Assembly: GCA_963675955.2 (NCBI GenBank)
Contig: CAXXVR010000009.1
Coordinates: 124,001 to 188,000, forward strand
Length of the DNA stretch: 64,000 nt
Direction: 5' to 3'
Source of the DNA: Desulfocicer sp963675955
GTDB taxonomy: Bacteria > Desulfobacterota > Desulfobacteria > Desulfobacterales > Desulfobacteraceae
The notes beneath the pieces were generated by a model. That model did not search any database and was not told the DNA's origin. It saw nothing but the letters and a program-made list of their open reading frames with translations. The translations under genes and the position numbers were made by a program. Below, one piece after another: positions 47,076 to 56,268 of this stretch (its first letter is position 1; the number at the start of each line of letters is the position of its first letter).

Positions 47076-47079
47076 TCAG

Positions 47080-47087
47080 CTTTTTTA
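47080..47087 (+). repeat. 8-bp target duplication of outer element, right copy
   Basis: CTTTTTTA, identical to 44605-44612. Confidence 0.85.
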
Positions 47088-47278
47088 GTTGCTTCACTAT
47101 GGTTCTTTTGATATCTTTTCTATGTATTTTATCTCTATTATTTTGTTATTTACCTTTCAAAGATATACGCATAAATGGAGATAAATTCTATTATAAACTC
47201 TTAGGAGTTATAATGTGTTAGTCTGTTTTCTTCAACATCCTTTATTAGTTATAGGAAAATAATGTATATTTTTCATAT

Positions 47279-47294
47279 GAACACTTAAGTGTTC
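47279..47294. promoter_or_regulatory. 16-bp perfect palindrome, candidate operator
   Basis: GAACACTTAAGTGTTC is self-complementary and ends 57 bp before the epimerase start. It could bind a dimeric regulator. No second copy was noticed in the window. Confidence 0.4.
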
Positions 47295-47351
47295 CATTAA
47301 TATTATTGAACCTTCGTGTCTCCGATTTAGATATTAACTCAAGGAAAAAAT

Positions 47352-48344
47352 ATGACAATTCTAGTAACAGGTGCAGCAGGGTTCATAGGCTTCCATCTAA
47401 CCCGAGCATTGCTGGTCACGGGAAAAAAAGTGTTGGGCATAGACAATCTTAACGATTATTACGATCTGCAATTAAAAAAAGATCGCCTTAAGATTCTTGA
47501 ATCCTTTGATTGCTTTGATTTCAGACATATGAATCTTGCAAATCGACAAGGGATGGCAAGTCTATTTTTAGAAAATAATTTTGAAATTGTGGTAAACCTC
47601 GCGGCTCAGGCTGGTGTAAGGTATAGCATTGAGAATCCTGCAGCCTATGTGGATTCCAACCTGACAGGATTTGCCAATATTCTGGAAGGATGTCGTCAGA
47701 CAGCAGTGGGGCACCTAGTATACGCATCCAGCAGTTCTGTGTACGGTGCCAACAGAAAAATGCCCTTTTCCGTAAAGGACAGCGTGGATCATCCGGTATC
47801 CCTGTACGCAGCCACCAAGAAATCCAATGAACTAATGGCCCACGCTTACAGTCATCTGTACCAGTTGCCCGTGACGGGATTACGTTTTTTCACGGTTTAC
47901 GGTCCCTGGGGGCGACCTGATATGGCTTATTTTAAATTTGTAAAAGCCATTCTGGCGGAGACTCCAATCGACGTGTATAACCATGGGCGCATGAAGCGAG
48001 ATTTTACCTATATAGACGACATTGTGGAGGGGGTTCTAAGGGTTCTGGAACTAGCGCCAGAACCCAATCAGAATGTGTATAATGCAGGTACCTCAGCACC
48101 TTTTGCCCTTTACAATATAGGAAACAATCACCCCGTTGAGCTTGGTGACTTTATAGAAATTCTTGAGATGCTTCTTGGAAAAAAAGCCCTTAGAAACATG
48201 ATGCCCATGCAGTCAGGGGATGTGCCTGCTACCTATGCAGACATTACGGAATTGACTGCCCGTACCGGATTTACACCCCGGACCACCCTTAAAGACGGCC
48301 TTGAAAAATTTGTTGAATGGTATCGGGGTTATTATTATTTATAA
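47352..48344 (+). CDS. UDP-glucuronate 4-epimerase-like NAD-dependent epimerase
   Basis: 330 residues of the extended SDR family. The NAD-binding loop is VTGAAGFIGFHL at the N-terminus, followed by IDNLNDYYDLQLKKDRL, a stretch typical of UDP-glucuronate (CapI/LspL-type) epimerases. The catalytic set is YASSSSVYGANRKMPF and the Tyr-x3-Lys motif LYAATKKSNELM near 151-155. GLRFFTVYGPWGRPDMAYF follows. It would convert UDP-glucuronate to UDP-galacturonate for the surface glycan. Full length for the family (about 330-350). Confidence 0.9.
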   Translation: MTILVTGAAGFIGFHLTRALLVTGKKVLGIDNLNDYYDLQLKKDRLKILESFDCFDFRHMNLANRQGMASLFLENNFEIVVNLAAQAGVRYSIENPAAYVDSNLTGFANILEGCRQTAVGHLVYASSSSVYGANRKMPFSVKDSVDHPVSLYAATKKSNELMAHAYSHLYQLPVTGLRFFTVYGPWGRPDMAYFKFVKAILAETPIDVYNHGRMKRDFTYIDDIVEGVLRVLELAPEPNQNVYNAGTSAPFALYNIGNNHPVELGDFIEILEMLLGKKALRNMMPMQSGDVPATYADITELTARTGFTPRTTLKDGLEKFVEWYRGYYYL

Positions 48345-48375
48345 TGGACCCATATAATGCCGTCGCCAATTATAG

Positions 48376-48993
48376 TGCAGATCACATGATCTTTTACCTG
48401 GGCAAACGGCGGTAGCCGATCGAGGCTACCAGAAACATGCTCTGTTCGATTCCCTGCAGGCTGAAGGTAAGAGCTTTGTAATCCGGATTAAAGTCAAGAC
48501 GACTAAAACTGTTGTTAAAGAAAATGAGATCCATACAGACAGTATCGTTTTTTATGACACTGAAGTTCTTCTGGGTACCGCAGTAAATAAAACTCAATCA
48601 TAAAAACAAGTACGCCTGGTTGGATACCATGTGGCCGGTGCTTATTATTGGATAACAACGGATCGCAGGGATCTAACGGCCGATCAGATCGCTAAAATTT
48701 ATAAGTTTAGATGGAGAATTGAAAATTTTTTTGCCTGGTGGAAGCGTCATCTACATGTCTACCATTTAATCGTAAGAAGTCCGTATGGCCTGATGGTACA
48801 AATCCTGGCAGGTCTCATCACTTATCTGCTACTTGCTATTCACTGCCATGAAAACCATGGTGAGTCGGTTAGCATAAAAAAGGTTCGAGAGCTAAGGCTG
48901 AAAATCCAAAATGAGCTTCGTGCATCGGAGGCACTGACAAAATCAAAATTTTTCAAAGAACAAAAACAGCAAGGGATCTACGCAAAAACCTAA
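48376..48993 (+). pseudogene. remnant of an IS4-family transposase
   Basis: The frame aligns with the C-terminal half of the transposase at 43137-44300: VADRGYQKHALFDSLQAEGK, then one in-frame TAA at 48601-48603, then VRLVGYHVAGAYYWITTDRR and KIYKFRWRIENFFAWWKRHL. The N-terminal half and left inverted repeat are lost. About 30 bp after the epimerase stop the similarity begins, so the deletion runs right up to that gene. Confidence 0.88.
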
Positions 48994-49006
48994 CAGGACA
49001 TTACTG
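48981..49006. repeat. surviving right inverted repeat of the IS4 remnant
   Basis: CGCAAAAACCTAACAGGACA followed by TTACTG matches the right end of the intact IS4 element at 44288-44313 except at a few positions, showing the two are relatives but not copies. Confidence 0.85.
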
Positions 49007-49472
49007 TTTAAATTTACTAAAAAAAGAAAACGGTATGAAAAAGAGCATAAATGTTAAACACCTGCAAGCAGGGTTGGATAACTCTTACCTCATGAAACTA
49101 CTTGGAGTCAATGTAATTTAAATGCGTTTGTCCTGGTAAATGTATAATAAAACTTGACATAAAAGATTTTGTTGGTTAATAAAGTAACTGGTGGGGCTTT
49201 TTTGTAATAGTAATGCTCGAATCTGATTTTGTGATACGTGTGTGTCCACAATAAAGCCTGAAGACTTGTGGTATTCATAAAGGTATTCCTTGTAAAAGAT
49301 TCGACACTTGGTTGGAATTTAGAAAGCACACCTTACTGTTTATTTTGGGGTTTTTGTTTAATATTTATGATCCTGCTCCTAGCCTGCGATGTCTGTCTGT
49401 TGTCTTGATGGGTTTTTATTATTCAAGGGCCTTGTCACTTCAATTAACTGTCATTTGAGAAAGGGGTCAAGT
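49007..49472. other. 466-bp gap after IS remnant
   Basis: No convincing gene on either strand. AT-rich. The promoter of the HhH protein should lie in its right part. Confidence 0.5.
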
Positions 49473-49760
49473 ATGATGATGAGCATTAAAAAGATTTTGA
49501 TTGTGCTGTTCATGGGAATGTTTTTGCTGTTATCAGGCATGTCCGTGGCGTCTGCCATTGATAAGATCAATATTAATACCGCATCGCTGGAAGAACTCAC
49601 CATCCTGAAAAATGTGGGTCCCAAGACGGCCAAGGCTATTATTGCCTATCGTGAGGCCCATAAGGGGTTTAAAACGCCGGAAGAAATTACAAATATAAAG
49701 GGAATCGGGGAGAAAACCTTCGAGTCCAATCGGGACATGATTGTGATAAAAGACGAATAA
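49473..49760 (+). CDS. ComEA-like helix-hairpin-helix protein
   Basis: 95 residues from the first of three consecutive ATGs at 49473, preceded by AAAGGGG. A longer frame to 49389 lacks a ribosome site. A signal peptide covers about 1-28 (ILIVLFMGMFLLLSGMSVASA). The mature part is two HhH motifs: INTASLEELTILKNVGPKTAKAI and TPEEITNIKGIGEKTFES. This is the C-terminal DNA-binding part of ComEA. ComEA proteins bind DNA in the periplasm during natural transformation. Single-domain relatives are widespread and may have other roles. No other competence gene is nearby. Confidence 0.88.
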   Translation: MMMSIKKILIVLFMGMFLLLSGMSVASAIDKININTASLEELTILKNVGPKTAKAIIAYREAHKGFKTPEEITNIKGIGEKTFESNRDMIVIKDE

Positions 49761-49859
49761 CTCGGCATCCTTTATTTTCGCTTTGCACTTTCATGAGGTT
49801 AATGGCCATTTTGTGGTGATCGTTTTTGAAAGGTGTAAAGTTCTTTTGATGTGATATGA

Positions 49860-50102
49860 TTAGGGTGCCACTTTTTTATGTGCTTTTCTGAGCCCCCCCC
49901 TGAGGATGTCTGGCGTTTGATCTGGGAAGTTACTTAATCCGAATTCGTCGGACGCTTCTATGGGGGGCAAGGCCACATTGACATGATTCCACTCCCCGTC
50001 AGGCCATAATCGCACGGCATGGGGATTCCACCGTAAGATATTTTTCCCGCAATATGCATTAATTTTTATTGTTTCTGTTCTCGTGTCGAAAGGCAACTTC
50101 AT
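49860..50102 (-). CDS. small hypothetical protein, doubtful
   Basis: 80 residues with a protein-like composition (NPHAVRLWPDGEWNHVNVAL) and no known domain. An AG-rich stretch precedes the ATG. It is the only frame of note in a 560-bp gap between the HhH and DUF2760 genes, but it could be chance or a remnant. Confidence 0.3.
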   Translation of the reverse strand: MKLPFDTRTETIKINAYCGKNILRWNPHAVRLWPDGEWNHVNVALPPIEASDEFGLSNFPDQTPDILRGGLRKAHKKVAP

Positions 50103-50323
50103 CCATAGCTTTCTTTCTCTCCAAATCCACGCTCATACCCTTGATAAACCCGAAAATTGTGTTATTATTCCATGTCATGTTGGCGCGTTTTATCCGTGGG
50201 CTGATCAGTATATTCGTTATTCTTGAATGTAGACCTATCAAGGCGTGTGCTGTGATCAAGCCCGAAAAAATATAAAAATTAAACCAAATACCTGAAACTA
50301 CAGGGCAGGAGACAATAGATACT

Positions 50324-51115
50324 TTGGAAAAATTCAAACGCTTTTCCCGCAGATCCTTTATAATGATTTTTTTATTCATGGCCCTGGTGATGGCCCTTTT
50401 AAATGCAGCCATGTACCTTGGCCTGCAACGCCTGATTGCTGTGCTGACCACAGACGGAGGCGTTGCATTTAAACTGCCCATTGTCAACGTAGACGTTGTG
50501 GTGGGATCTTTACCTCAGTTGTCTGAATTTCTCCAATTGCTGCTGACATCCTTTGTCTCCTGGGTGGTTCCGGCCACGGCTGTATTGTTCCTGTTGCTCA
50601 CCATCATTGTATGGCTTTTTGTCAGGGCAGGTGTATCCGGAATTTTTAAAGAGTCAGATGAGCCCCGGGCACCGGAAGAAGACCAGGAAAAGGCAAAAAA
50701 AGACGCAGCAGATCAGCGCATGGAGCAGGAGAGAAAGCGGCGTATGTTCCTGCATTTTCTGTCGGTGCTCCAAAGAGAAGGGCGGTTGCTGGATTTTTTT
50801 GGAGAGGATTTAAGCCTGTACGAAGATGACCAGATCGGTGCAGCTGTGAGAAGCGTCCATGAAGATTGCCGGGCCGCCATGAATAAATATATTGCTCCTG
50901 TTCCTGTCATTGATCAGGAAGAAGGTGAATCCATTGAAATTGAGGCTGGTTTTGATCCTAACGCCGTAAAACTAACCGGAAATGTGGCCGGAGACCCGCC
51001 GTTTAGAGGCATATTAAGACACCGGGGCTGGAAGGCTGGAAAAAAGGAAGTTCCCCGCCTGGCCGATGTGCTTGATTCCGGGATTATTGTACCTGCAGAA
51101 GTTGAAATTGAATAA
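50324..51115 (+). CDS. DUF2760 membrane protein
   Basis: 263 residues from a TTG at 50324 with AGGAG upstream at somewhat long spacing. The ATG at 50363 is an alternative. Two membrane segments (about 13-36 and 75-105) precede a charged helix (PEEDQEKAKKDAADQRMEQE). The conserved soluble domain follows: FLSVLQREGRLLDFFGEDLS, YEDDQIGAAVRSVHEDC, GDPPFRGILRHRGWKAGK. This is the DUF2760 family, which I recall as occurring next to Hsp70-type genes. It begins a cluster with two Hsp70-family genes. Probably membrane-anchored, facing the cytoplasm; function unknown. Confidence 0.85.
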   Translation: MEKFKRFSRRSFIMIFLFMALVMALLNAAMYLGLQRLIAVLTTDGGVAFKLPIVNVDVVVGSLPQLSEFLQLLLTSFVSWVVPATAVLFLLLTIIVWLFVRAGVSGIFKESDEPRAPEEDQEKAKKDAADQRMEQERKRRMFLHFLSVLQREGRLLDFFGEDLSLYEDDQIGAAVRSVHEDCRAAMNKYIAPVPVIDQEEGESIEIEAGFDPNAVKLTGNVAGDPPFRGILRHRGWKAGKKEVPRLADVLDSGIIVPAEVEIE

Positions 51116-51178
51116 ACTAATTCAGGGTGGTCATACGGAAAGCAAGGGGTTTGGGCACAGCATGGGCTACTCGTCAGT

Positions 51179-51219
51179 ATACCAACGGGGTCAGACTTAT
51201 ATTGTTGGTATTATTTTTT
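51179..51219 (+). terminator. possible intrinsic terminator or attenuator
   Basis: An 8-bp stem (ATACCAAC/GTTGGTAT) with a 17-nt loop is followed by a T-rich tract. It lies between the DUF2760 gene and the first Hsp70 gene, so it may act as partial terminator. Confidence 0.4.
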
Positions 51220-51278
51220 CATAGCCTGTGCAAAGGCCAAACCCGACGATAATGCCAATAACGCAAGCCTGGCCCCAT

Positions 51279-51305
51279 AAAGTGACCCGTGTTGTGACTA
51301 AGCCC
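51279..51305. repeat. dispersed 27-bp repeat, copy 1
   Basis: It begins AAAGTGACCCGTGTTGTGAC. A copy with 24 of 27 matches lies at 61986-62012, just after the rRNA operon terminator. Confidence 0.75.
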
Positions 51306-51338
51306 AAATCAAGTCTGATAAATATTAGGGAGTAACCT

Positions 51339-53147
51339 GTGGAAAAAGCCCGCTATATAGTCGGTATTGACCTTGGCACCACCAACACAGTGGTGGCATG
51401 GACAGATGTTGAGAAAGATGAAAATACCAAGATTAATGTGTTCCGGATCCCCCAGCTCACAGAAGCCGGTGTGCTGGATACCCGGGAGGCATTGCCTTCC
51501 TTCCTTTACCTGAAAGAAGTCCATGAGGTGGAATCCCCGGCCTTTGCCCTGCCATGGTGCCCGGATGAAACTGCTGCTGTGGGGGAGTTTGCAAGGGACA
51601 GGGGCGCTGAAGTACCCGGGAAATTGGTCTCCTCGGCAAAATCCTGGCTTTGCAATGCTGCTGTGGACAGGGAGGGGGCCATTCTTCCCTGGGAAAGTAC
51701 CGGTCCCGTTGAAAAAATGTCACCGGTGGATGCCGCCGGCAGAATTTTATCCCATATCCGGTCTGCCTGGAATCATGAAATGGCAAAAGATGACCCTGAA
51801 AAGGCACTGGAACTTCAGCTGATCTATCTCACAGTGCCCGCCTCCTTTGATGCTGTTGCCCGGGAGCTCACGGTGAAGGCGGCAAAGCAGGCAGGGTTCA
51901 ACGATATTATTCTCATTGAAGAGCCCCAGGCCGCATTTTATTCCTGGCTGGATCAGTCTGGAGAATCCTGGCGGGACAGTGTTCAAAAAGAGGATCTGGT
52001 GCTGGTGTGTGACATCGGCGGTGGCACCAGTGACTTCAGCCTCATTGAGGTAAAAGAAGATGATGAAGGTGGGCTTGCCCTGGAGCGGGTCGCCGTGGGG
52101 GATCATCTGCTGGTGGGTGGAGATAACATTGACCTGGCTCTGTCCTATTATCTGGCCCATCAATTAAAGGAAAAGAAAAAGAAGCTCGATGCCTGGCAGA
52201 TGCGGGGGCTGGTTCATTCCTGCCGTCGGGCCAAGGAGAATCTGTTTTCCGACCAGGGGACAGACAGCCATCCGGTCACCATTCTGGGTCGGGGTTCCGG
52301 TTTGATAAAAGGTACCGTTAAAGCAACCCTGAACCTGGCGGATGTGGAGCAGGTGGTGCTGGACGGCTTTTTTCCCCGGTGTGAGCTGACAGATCAGCCC
52401 ATGGCTTCCACGGCCGTGGGAATGAAGGAATTTGGTCTTTCCTATGAAGCTGATCCCGGGATTACCCGGCATCTGGCTCGGTTTGTCTCTTCTTATAAAG
52501 ATCAATCCGGGGAGATAAAATTGCCCACGGTGGTGGTGTTCAACGGGGGGGTCATGAAATCCACCCGCATGCGCCGCCGGATCCTGGATGTGTTATCTAC
52601 CTGGAAAAAAGCTGCAAACCAAGGGGAAATCCGGGAAGTGGATGCCATTGATTATGATCTTTCCGTTGCCCGGGGGGCTGCTTATTATGGTCAGGCTTCC
52701 CGGGGGGATGGAATCCGCATCCGGGCAGGTCTGGGCCAATCTTACTACATGGCCATTGAAGCTTCCATGCCTGCAGTACCGGGTATTCCCATGCCCACCC
52801 GGGCCCTTTGTATTGCCCCTTTTGGTATGGAAGAGGGTACCCAGGCCGAATCCCGGGATCGTCTGTTCAATCTGGTGGTGGGGGACACGGTGACCTTTGA
52901 TATCATGGCCTCGGCCACCCGGAAGGAAGATGCCGTGGGAACGGTGGTGGACAACTGGGAAGACGAGGATATAAGAGCCATGTCCACCATTGAGACCCGC
53001 CTGGAGGGAGAGGACGAAACCCTGATTCCTGTTACCTTTGAAGTCAAACTTACCGAGATCGGTACCCTTGAGTTCTGGGCCTGTTCCAGGGATGATGATA
53101 GAAAATGGCGCCTTGAACTCAATGTGCGTCCCAAAGAGGATGACTGA
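51339..53147 (+). CDS. Hsp70-family ATPase (short type)
   Basis: 602 residues from GTG 51339 with a GGGAG ribosome site. The nucleotide-binding domain has phosphate loop 1 (VGIDLGTTNTVVAW, residues about 5-18), EEPQAAFYSWL, phosphate loop 2 (CDIGGGTSDFSLIE) near 225, and the adenosine motif VVFNGGVMKS near 395. The region after about 520 is a shortened beta part rather than a full DnaK substrate domain with helical lid. It is therefore a divergent Hsp70, not DnaK. It is followed, after 337 bp with a strong hairpin, by a second, longer relative. Confidence 0.9.
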   Translation: MEKARYIVGIDLGTTNTVVAWTDVEKDENTKINVFRIPQLTEAGVLDTREALPSFLYLKEVHEVESPAFALPWCPDETAAVGEFARDRGAEVPGKLVSSAKSWLCNAAVDREGAILPWESTGPVEKMSPVDAAGRILSHIRSAWNHEMAKDDPEKALELQLIYLTVPASFDAVARELTVKAAKQAGFNDIILIEEPQAAFYSWLDQSGESWRDSVQKEDLVLVCDIGGGTSDFSLIEVKEDDEGGLALERVAVGDHLLVGGDNIDLALSYYLAHQLKEKKKKLDAWQMRGLVHSCRRAKENLFSDQGTDSHPVTILGRGSGLIKGTVKATLNLADVEQVVLDGFFPRCELTDQPMASTAVGMKEFGLSYEADPGITRHLARFVSSYKDQSGEIKLPTVVVFNGGVMKSTRMRRRILDVLSTWKKAANQGEIREVDAIDYDLSVARGAAYYGQASRGDGIRIRAGLGQSYYMAIEASMPAVPGIPMPTRALCIAPFGMEEGTQAESRDRLFNLVVGDTVTFDIMASATRKEDAVGTVVDNWEDEDIRAMSTIETRLEGEDETLIPVTFEVKLTEIGTLEFWACSRDDDRKWRLELNVRPKEDD

Positions 53148-53484
53148 TATCCGGGATGTCTGTGAGTTGAGTGATTTTTGGCTCTGCCGATCCCATGCAT
53201 TCAGAAAAGAGGCGTAAAATATGCCCAGCTTGATCGTCACTTTTTTTATATGAAAAGGTAGCCTTCAAGTCTACCTCAGCAGAGCCCCTCCCCCGATGGG
53301 CAATAGGAACCGGACAATCGAACTGTCTACAGTTCCGGTTCGGGCCCATTGCCCGTCGGGGGAGGGGCGGCATAATGCCATTTGGCTCCGCGTCTACGAC
53401 CCAATATTCGTTGTGGCTGGTGCTTACTGCCATGTGGGTTATAAGAAATGTGATTCCACCAGTTGTATTTATTGAGGAGTAAAT
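53148..53484. other. 337-bp spacer between Hsp70 paralogues
   Basis: No gene. It holds the 85-nt compound hairpin at 53284-53368. The ribosome site GAGGAG at 53474-53479 serves the next gene. Confidence 0.6.
53284..53368. repeat. long two-part hairpin
   Basis: The outer stem has arms 53284-53304 and 53348-53368, complementary at 20 of 21 positions (GCCCCTCCCCCGATGGGCAA type). The inner 8-bp stem has arms 53307-53314 and 53334-53341 (GAACCGGA/TCCGGTTC). It has no T-tract after it. It could regulate the second Hsp70 gene or be a palindromic repeat element. Confidence 0.88.
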
Positions 53485-56268
53485 TTGGATTTTCAGGATA
53501 AAAGATATGTCGTGGGTATTGATCTGGGTACCACAAATTCTGCCGTGTCCTATGTGGATCTGGCAAGTCTTTCTCCCAGGGACACCACCCGACCCATTAA
53601 AATATTCAAGATTCCCCAGCTCACCGGTGCCGGAGAATTTACCCCGGTGCCGGTGCTGCCCTCCTTTTTGTATATACCCGGTGAGTATGATATTTCCAGA
53701 AAATCCCTGAAACATCCCTGGAAACGGGAAAAGGATCAGTTTGCGGGTGTGTTTGCCAGAGAGCATGGATCATCGGTACCTTCCCGCCTGGTGTCATCTG
53801 CCAAAAGCTGGCTGTGCCATGCCCGTGCCGACCGTCAGGCAAAGATTTTGCCCTGGGGAGCCCAGGGGGTGGATAAAATTTCTCCAGTGGAAACCACGGC
53901 GGAGTTTCTGCGTCACATCAAAAAGGCCTGGAACCATTTTGTACGGGATGAAGATCTCTTTCTTGAGAATCAGTTCACCGTAATCACCGTGCCAGCCTCC
54001 TTTGACGAAGAGGCCCGGGAGTTTACCCTTGAGGCAGCCCGTTCCGCTGGCCTTGGCAATGATGTGACCTTACTTGAAGAGCCCCTTGCCGCTTTTTATG
54101 CCTGGCTTATCCGCCATGAACAGGACTGGCAGAATCTGGTTAAGCCCGATGATCTAATACTGGTGTGTGACGTGGGTGGCGGGACCACGGATTTTACCCT
54201 TATAACATTGAAGGCATCCGATGGAAGTCCCAGATTTGAACGCCTTGCCGTGGGGGATCACCTGATTCTGGGGGGGGATAACATTGATCTTGCCCTTGCC
54301 CGGTACGTTGAATCAAAATTTAAAAAAAATACAGGGCTTTCTGAAGATAAATGGAAAACGCTGTGTCATAAATGCCGCAGTGCCAAGGAGCGTATCCTGG
54401 AAAGAGGAGAGGACAGTGTCAGAATTACCCTGAAAGGTGAGGGCAGATCCCTTATCGCAGGCACCCTGGCCGCAGATCTTACCCGGGAAGCCGTGGAAAA
54501 TATTTTGTGTAAGGGTTTTTTCCCCGATGTAACCCCGGAGACGGATACGCGTAAGAAAAAAGGGAAGGCCATGGCGGAATTTGGTCTTCCCTATGAGCAG
54601 GAGCCCGCCATCACCCGGCACATTGGGTGGTTTCTTGAAAAGCATAGAGAGGATGTCCAGGCAACCCTGGGTAAAAAACCCATCCCGGATTTTATTTTGT
54701 TCAATGGCGGGTCTCTGAAGCCGTTACTGCTTCAGGAAAGCATTCGTTCCGCCATCCGTTCCTGGTTTGGCATGGCGGATAAATCCTTGCCCGGTGTGTT
54801 GGAAAATGCCGAACCGGATCTGTCCGTGGCCTTCGGTGCATCTTATTATGGTCTGGTAAAGCAGGGAACCGGCGTGCGGGTTGGAAGTGGCAGCCCCAGA
54901 AGCTATTATATAGGTATTGCCACGGCAGATGGTGATAAAAAAACAAAATCCATAAAAGCACTGTGTGTGGTGGAACGGGGCCTGGATGAAGGCTCAAAAA
55001 TTAAACTTCCGGAAATGGCCTTTGAGGTCTTGACCAATCAACCGGTGGGTTTTTCCATGTTCAGCTCAAGTTTCAGATCAGGTGATAAAAGCGGGGACAT
55101 TATAATGGTGGATGACACCCTTACCCCCATGACCCCCCTTCAAACGGTGATTCGATTTGGGAAACAGGGGGAAAAGAGAAGTATTCCGGTGATGATTGAA
55201 CCTGAATACACAGAGCTTGGCACACTTGCCATGTGGTGCAGATCCACAGTCAGTTCCCACAGGTGGAAACTTCAATTTCAGCTGCGGGATACCCCGGGCA
55301 ATGAGGAAACCAACGAGAGTGAGGTGTTTGATGAGGCCCTGGTTTCCCGGGCATTGACCTTACTGAATGAGGCGTTTTCCGAACAAGATGGTTCCGACCG
55401 GATACAGGGGATTACCAGGGAGATTGAGGACTGTGTGGATCAGAAAAAGGCCAACTGGCCCTTGTCTTTTTTGCGATGTCTGGCCGACATGCTCATTGAA
55501 AAAGCCAATTGCAGAAAGTCAAGTCCGGCCCACGAGGTGCGATGGCTTAATCTGGCGGGGTTTGCCATTCGTCCTGGATTTGGAGATGCCTTTGATGAAG
55601 AGCGGCTCCGAAAACTGTGGAAAATTTATTTGGGCGGGATAACCTTTCCCCGGTCTTTGCAAAATAATGTGGAATGGTGGATTTTCTGCCGCAGAATTGC
55701 CGGTGGACTCACGGCGGGTCAACAGCGTCAATTCTTCCAGGATGTTTCTTCCATCCTGATTTCCGGAAGCAATGTAAAGAAAAAAATACCTCCCCAGGAG
55801 TTGACGGAAATATGGATGGCGGTGGCCAACATGGAACGCCTTCTGGTGAAGGATAAAACCGTCCTTGGCCGAAAATTGTTAAATGGTGTAAAACCCGCCA
55901 AAACTCCCCGGCAGTATTTGTGGGCCTTGTCTCGTCTGGGGGGGAGGGAACTGCTCTACGGATCGGTGGATCGGGTAATATCCCCCCGGGAGGTCACCGC
56001 ATGGGTGCAGAAGATAATGAAGCTGTCCTGGCCCCAGATGCCTCCGGTAATGTCAGCGGTGGCCCAGATGGTCAGAAAGACCGATGATCGCACTCGGGAT
56101 GTCACCCCTGAGACAAGCGAGGCCGTTATTGAATGGCTGAAAAAAGCCGGTGCAGGTAAAGAGACCATTACCATGGTGGAAAAACAGATGACCATTGAAT
56201 CCCGGGAACAGAACCTTATTTACGGGGAGCGTCTCCCCCAGGGGTTGGTCTTAAAGCTTAATGTTTAA
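53485..56268 (+). CDS. Hsp70-family protein with C-terminal DUF3731-like extension
   Basis: 927 residues from TTG 53485, with GAGGAG five bases before it. The Hsp70 domain shows VGIDLGTTNSAVSYV, LLEEPLAAFYAWL, VCDVGGGTTDFTL and ILFNGGSLKPLL. It parallels the preceding paralogue up to about residue 600. The C-terminal 280 residues (RALTLLNEAFSEQDG onward, with EVRWLNLAGFAIRPGFGD and NVEWWIFCRRIAGGLTAGQQ) form a helix-rich extension like DUF3731, known from similar Hsp70 pairs. The pair with DUF2760 is probably one functional unit; its client is unknown. Confidence 0.88.
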   Translation: MDFQDKRYVVGIDLGTTNSAVSYVDLASLSPRDTTRPIKIFKIPQLTGAGEFTPVPVLPSFLYIPGEYDISRKSLKHPWKREKDQFAGVFAREHGSSVPSRLVSSAKSWLCHARADRQAKILPWGAQGVDKISPVETTAEFLRHIKKAWNHFVRDEDLFLENQFTVITVPASFDEEAREFTLEAARSAGLGNDVTLLEEPLAAFYAWLIRHEQDWQNLVKPDDLILVCDVGGGTTDFTLITLKASDGSPRFERLAVGDHLILGGDNIDLALARYVESKFKKNTGLSEDKWKTLCHKCRSAKERILERGEDSVRITLKGEGRSLIAGTLAADLTREAVENILCKGFFPDVTPETDTRKKKGKAMAEFGLPYEQEPAITRHIGWFLEKHREDVQATLGKKPIPDFILFNGGSLKPLLLQESIRSAIRSWFGMADKSLPGVLENAEPDLSVAFGASYYGLVKQGTGVRVGSGSPRSYYIGIATADGDKKTKSIKALCVVERGLDEGSKIKLPEMAFEVLTNQPVGFSMFSSSFRSGDKSGDIIMVDDTLTPMTPLQTVIRFGKQGEKRSIPVMIEPEYTELGTLAMWCRSTVSSHRWKLQFQLRDTPGNEETNESEVFDEALVSRALTLLNEAFSEQDGSDRIQGITREIEDCVDQKKANWPLSFLRCLADMLIEKANCRKSSPAHEVRWLNLAGFAIRPGFGDAFDEERLRKLWKIYLGGITFPRSLQNNVEWWIFCRRIAGGLTAGQQRQFFQDVSSILISGSNVKKKIPPQELTEIWMAVANMERLLVKDKTVLGRKLLNGVKPAKTPRQYLWALSRLGGRELLYGSVDRVISPREVTAWVQKIMKLSWPQMPPVMSAVAQMVRKTDDRTRDVTPETSEAVIEWLKKAGAGKETITMVEKQMTIESREQNLIYGERLPQGLVLKLNV

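Larger units (their letters stand above)
44613..47079 (+). mobile_element. outer insertion sequence, disrupted, with nested IS256
   Basis: Perfect 22-bp terminal inverted repeats (44613-44634 and 47058-47079, beginning CTGATTATAACGGATTTGG) are flanked by an 8-bp duplication (CTTTTTTA). Inside are an N-terminal and a C-terminal fragment of one transposase, separated by an IS256-family element. The type of transposase is familiar (about 450 residues in full-length relatives, by memory), but I cannot assign an IS family name with certainty. Confidence 0.88.

Noticed and set aside
49108..49329. 73-codon minus-strand frame
   Set aside because: No domain, no ribosome site, and the composition looks like translated AT-rich spacer.
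50059..50487. 142-codon minus-strand frame opposite the DUF2760 gene
   Set aside because: It overlaps the start of a recognised family on the other strand and has no domain.
51747..52163. Long antisense frames across the Hsp70 genes (also 52593-53240, 53119-53766)
   Set aside because: Such frames are expected opposite G+C-rich genes with strong codon bias; none shows a domain or ribosome site.
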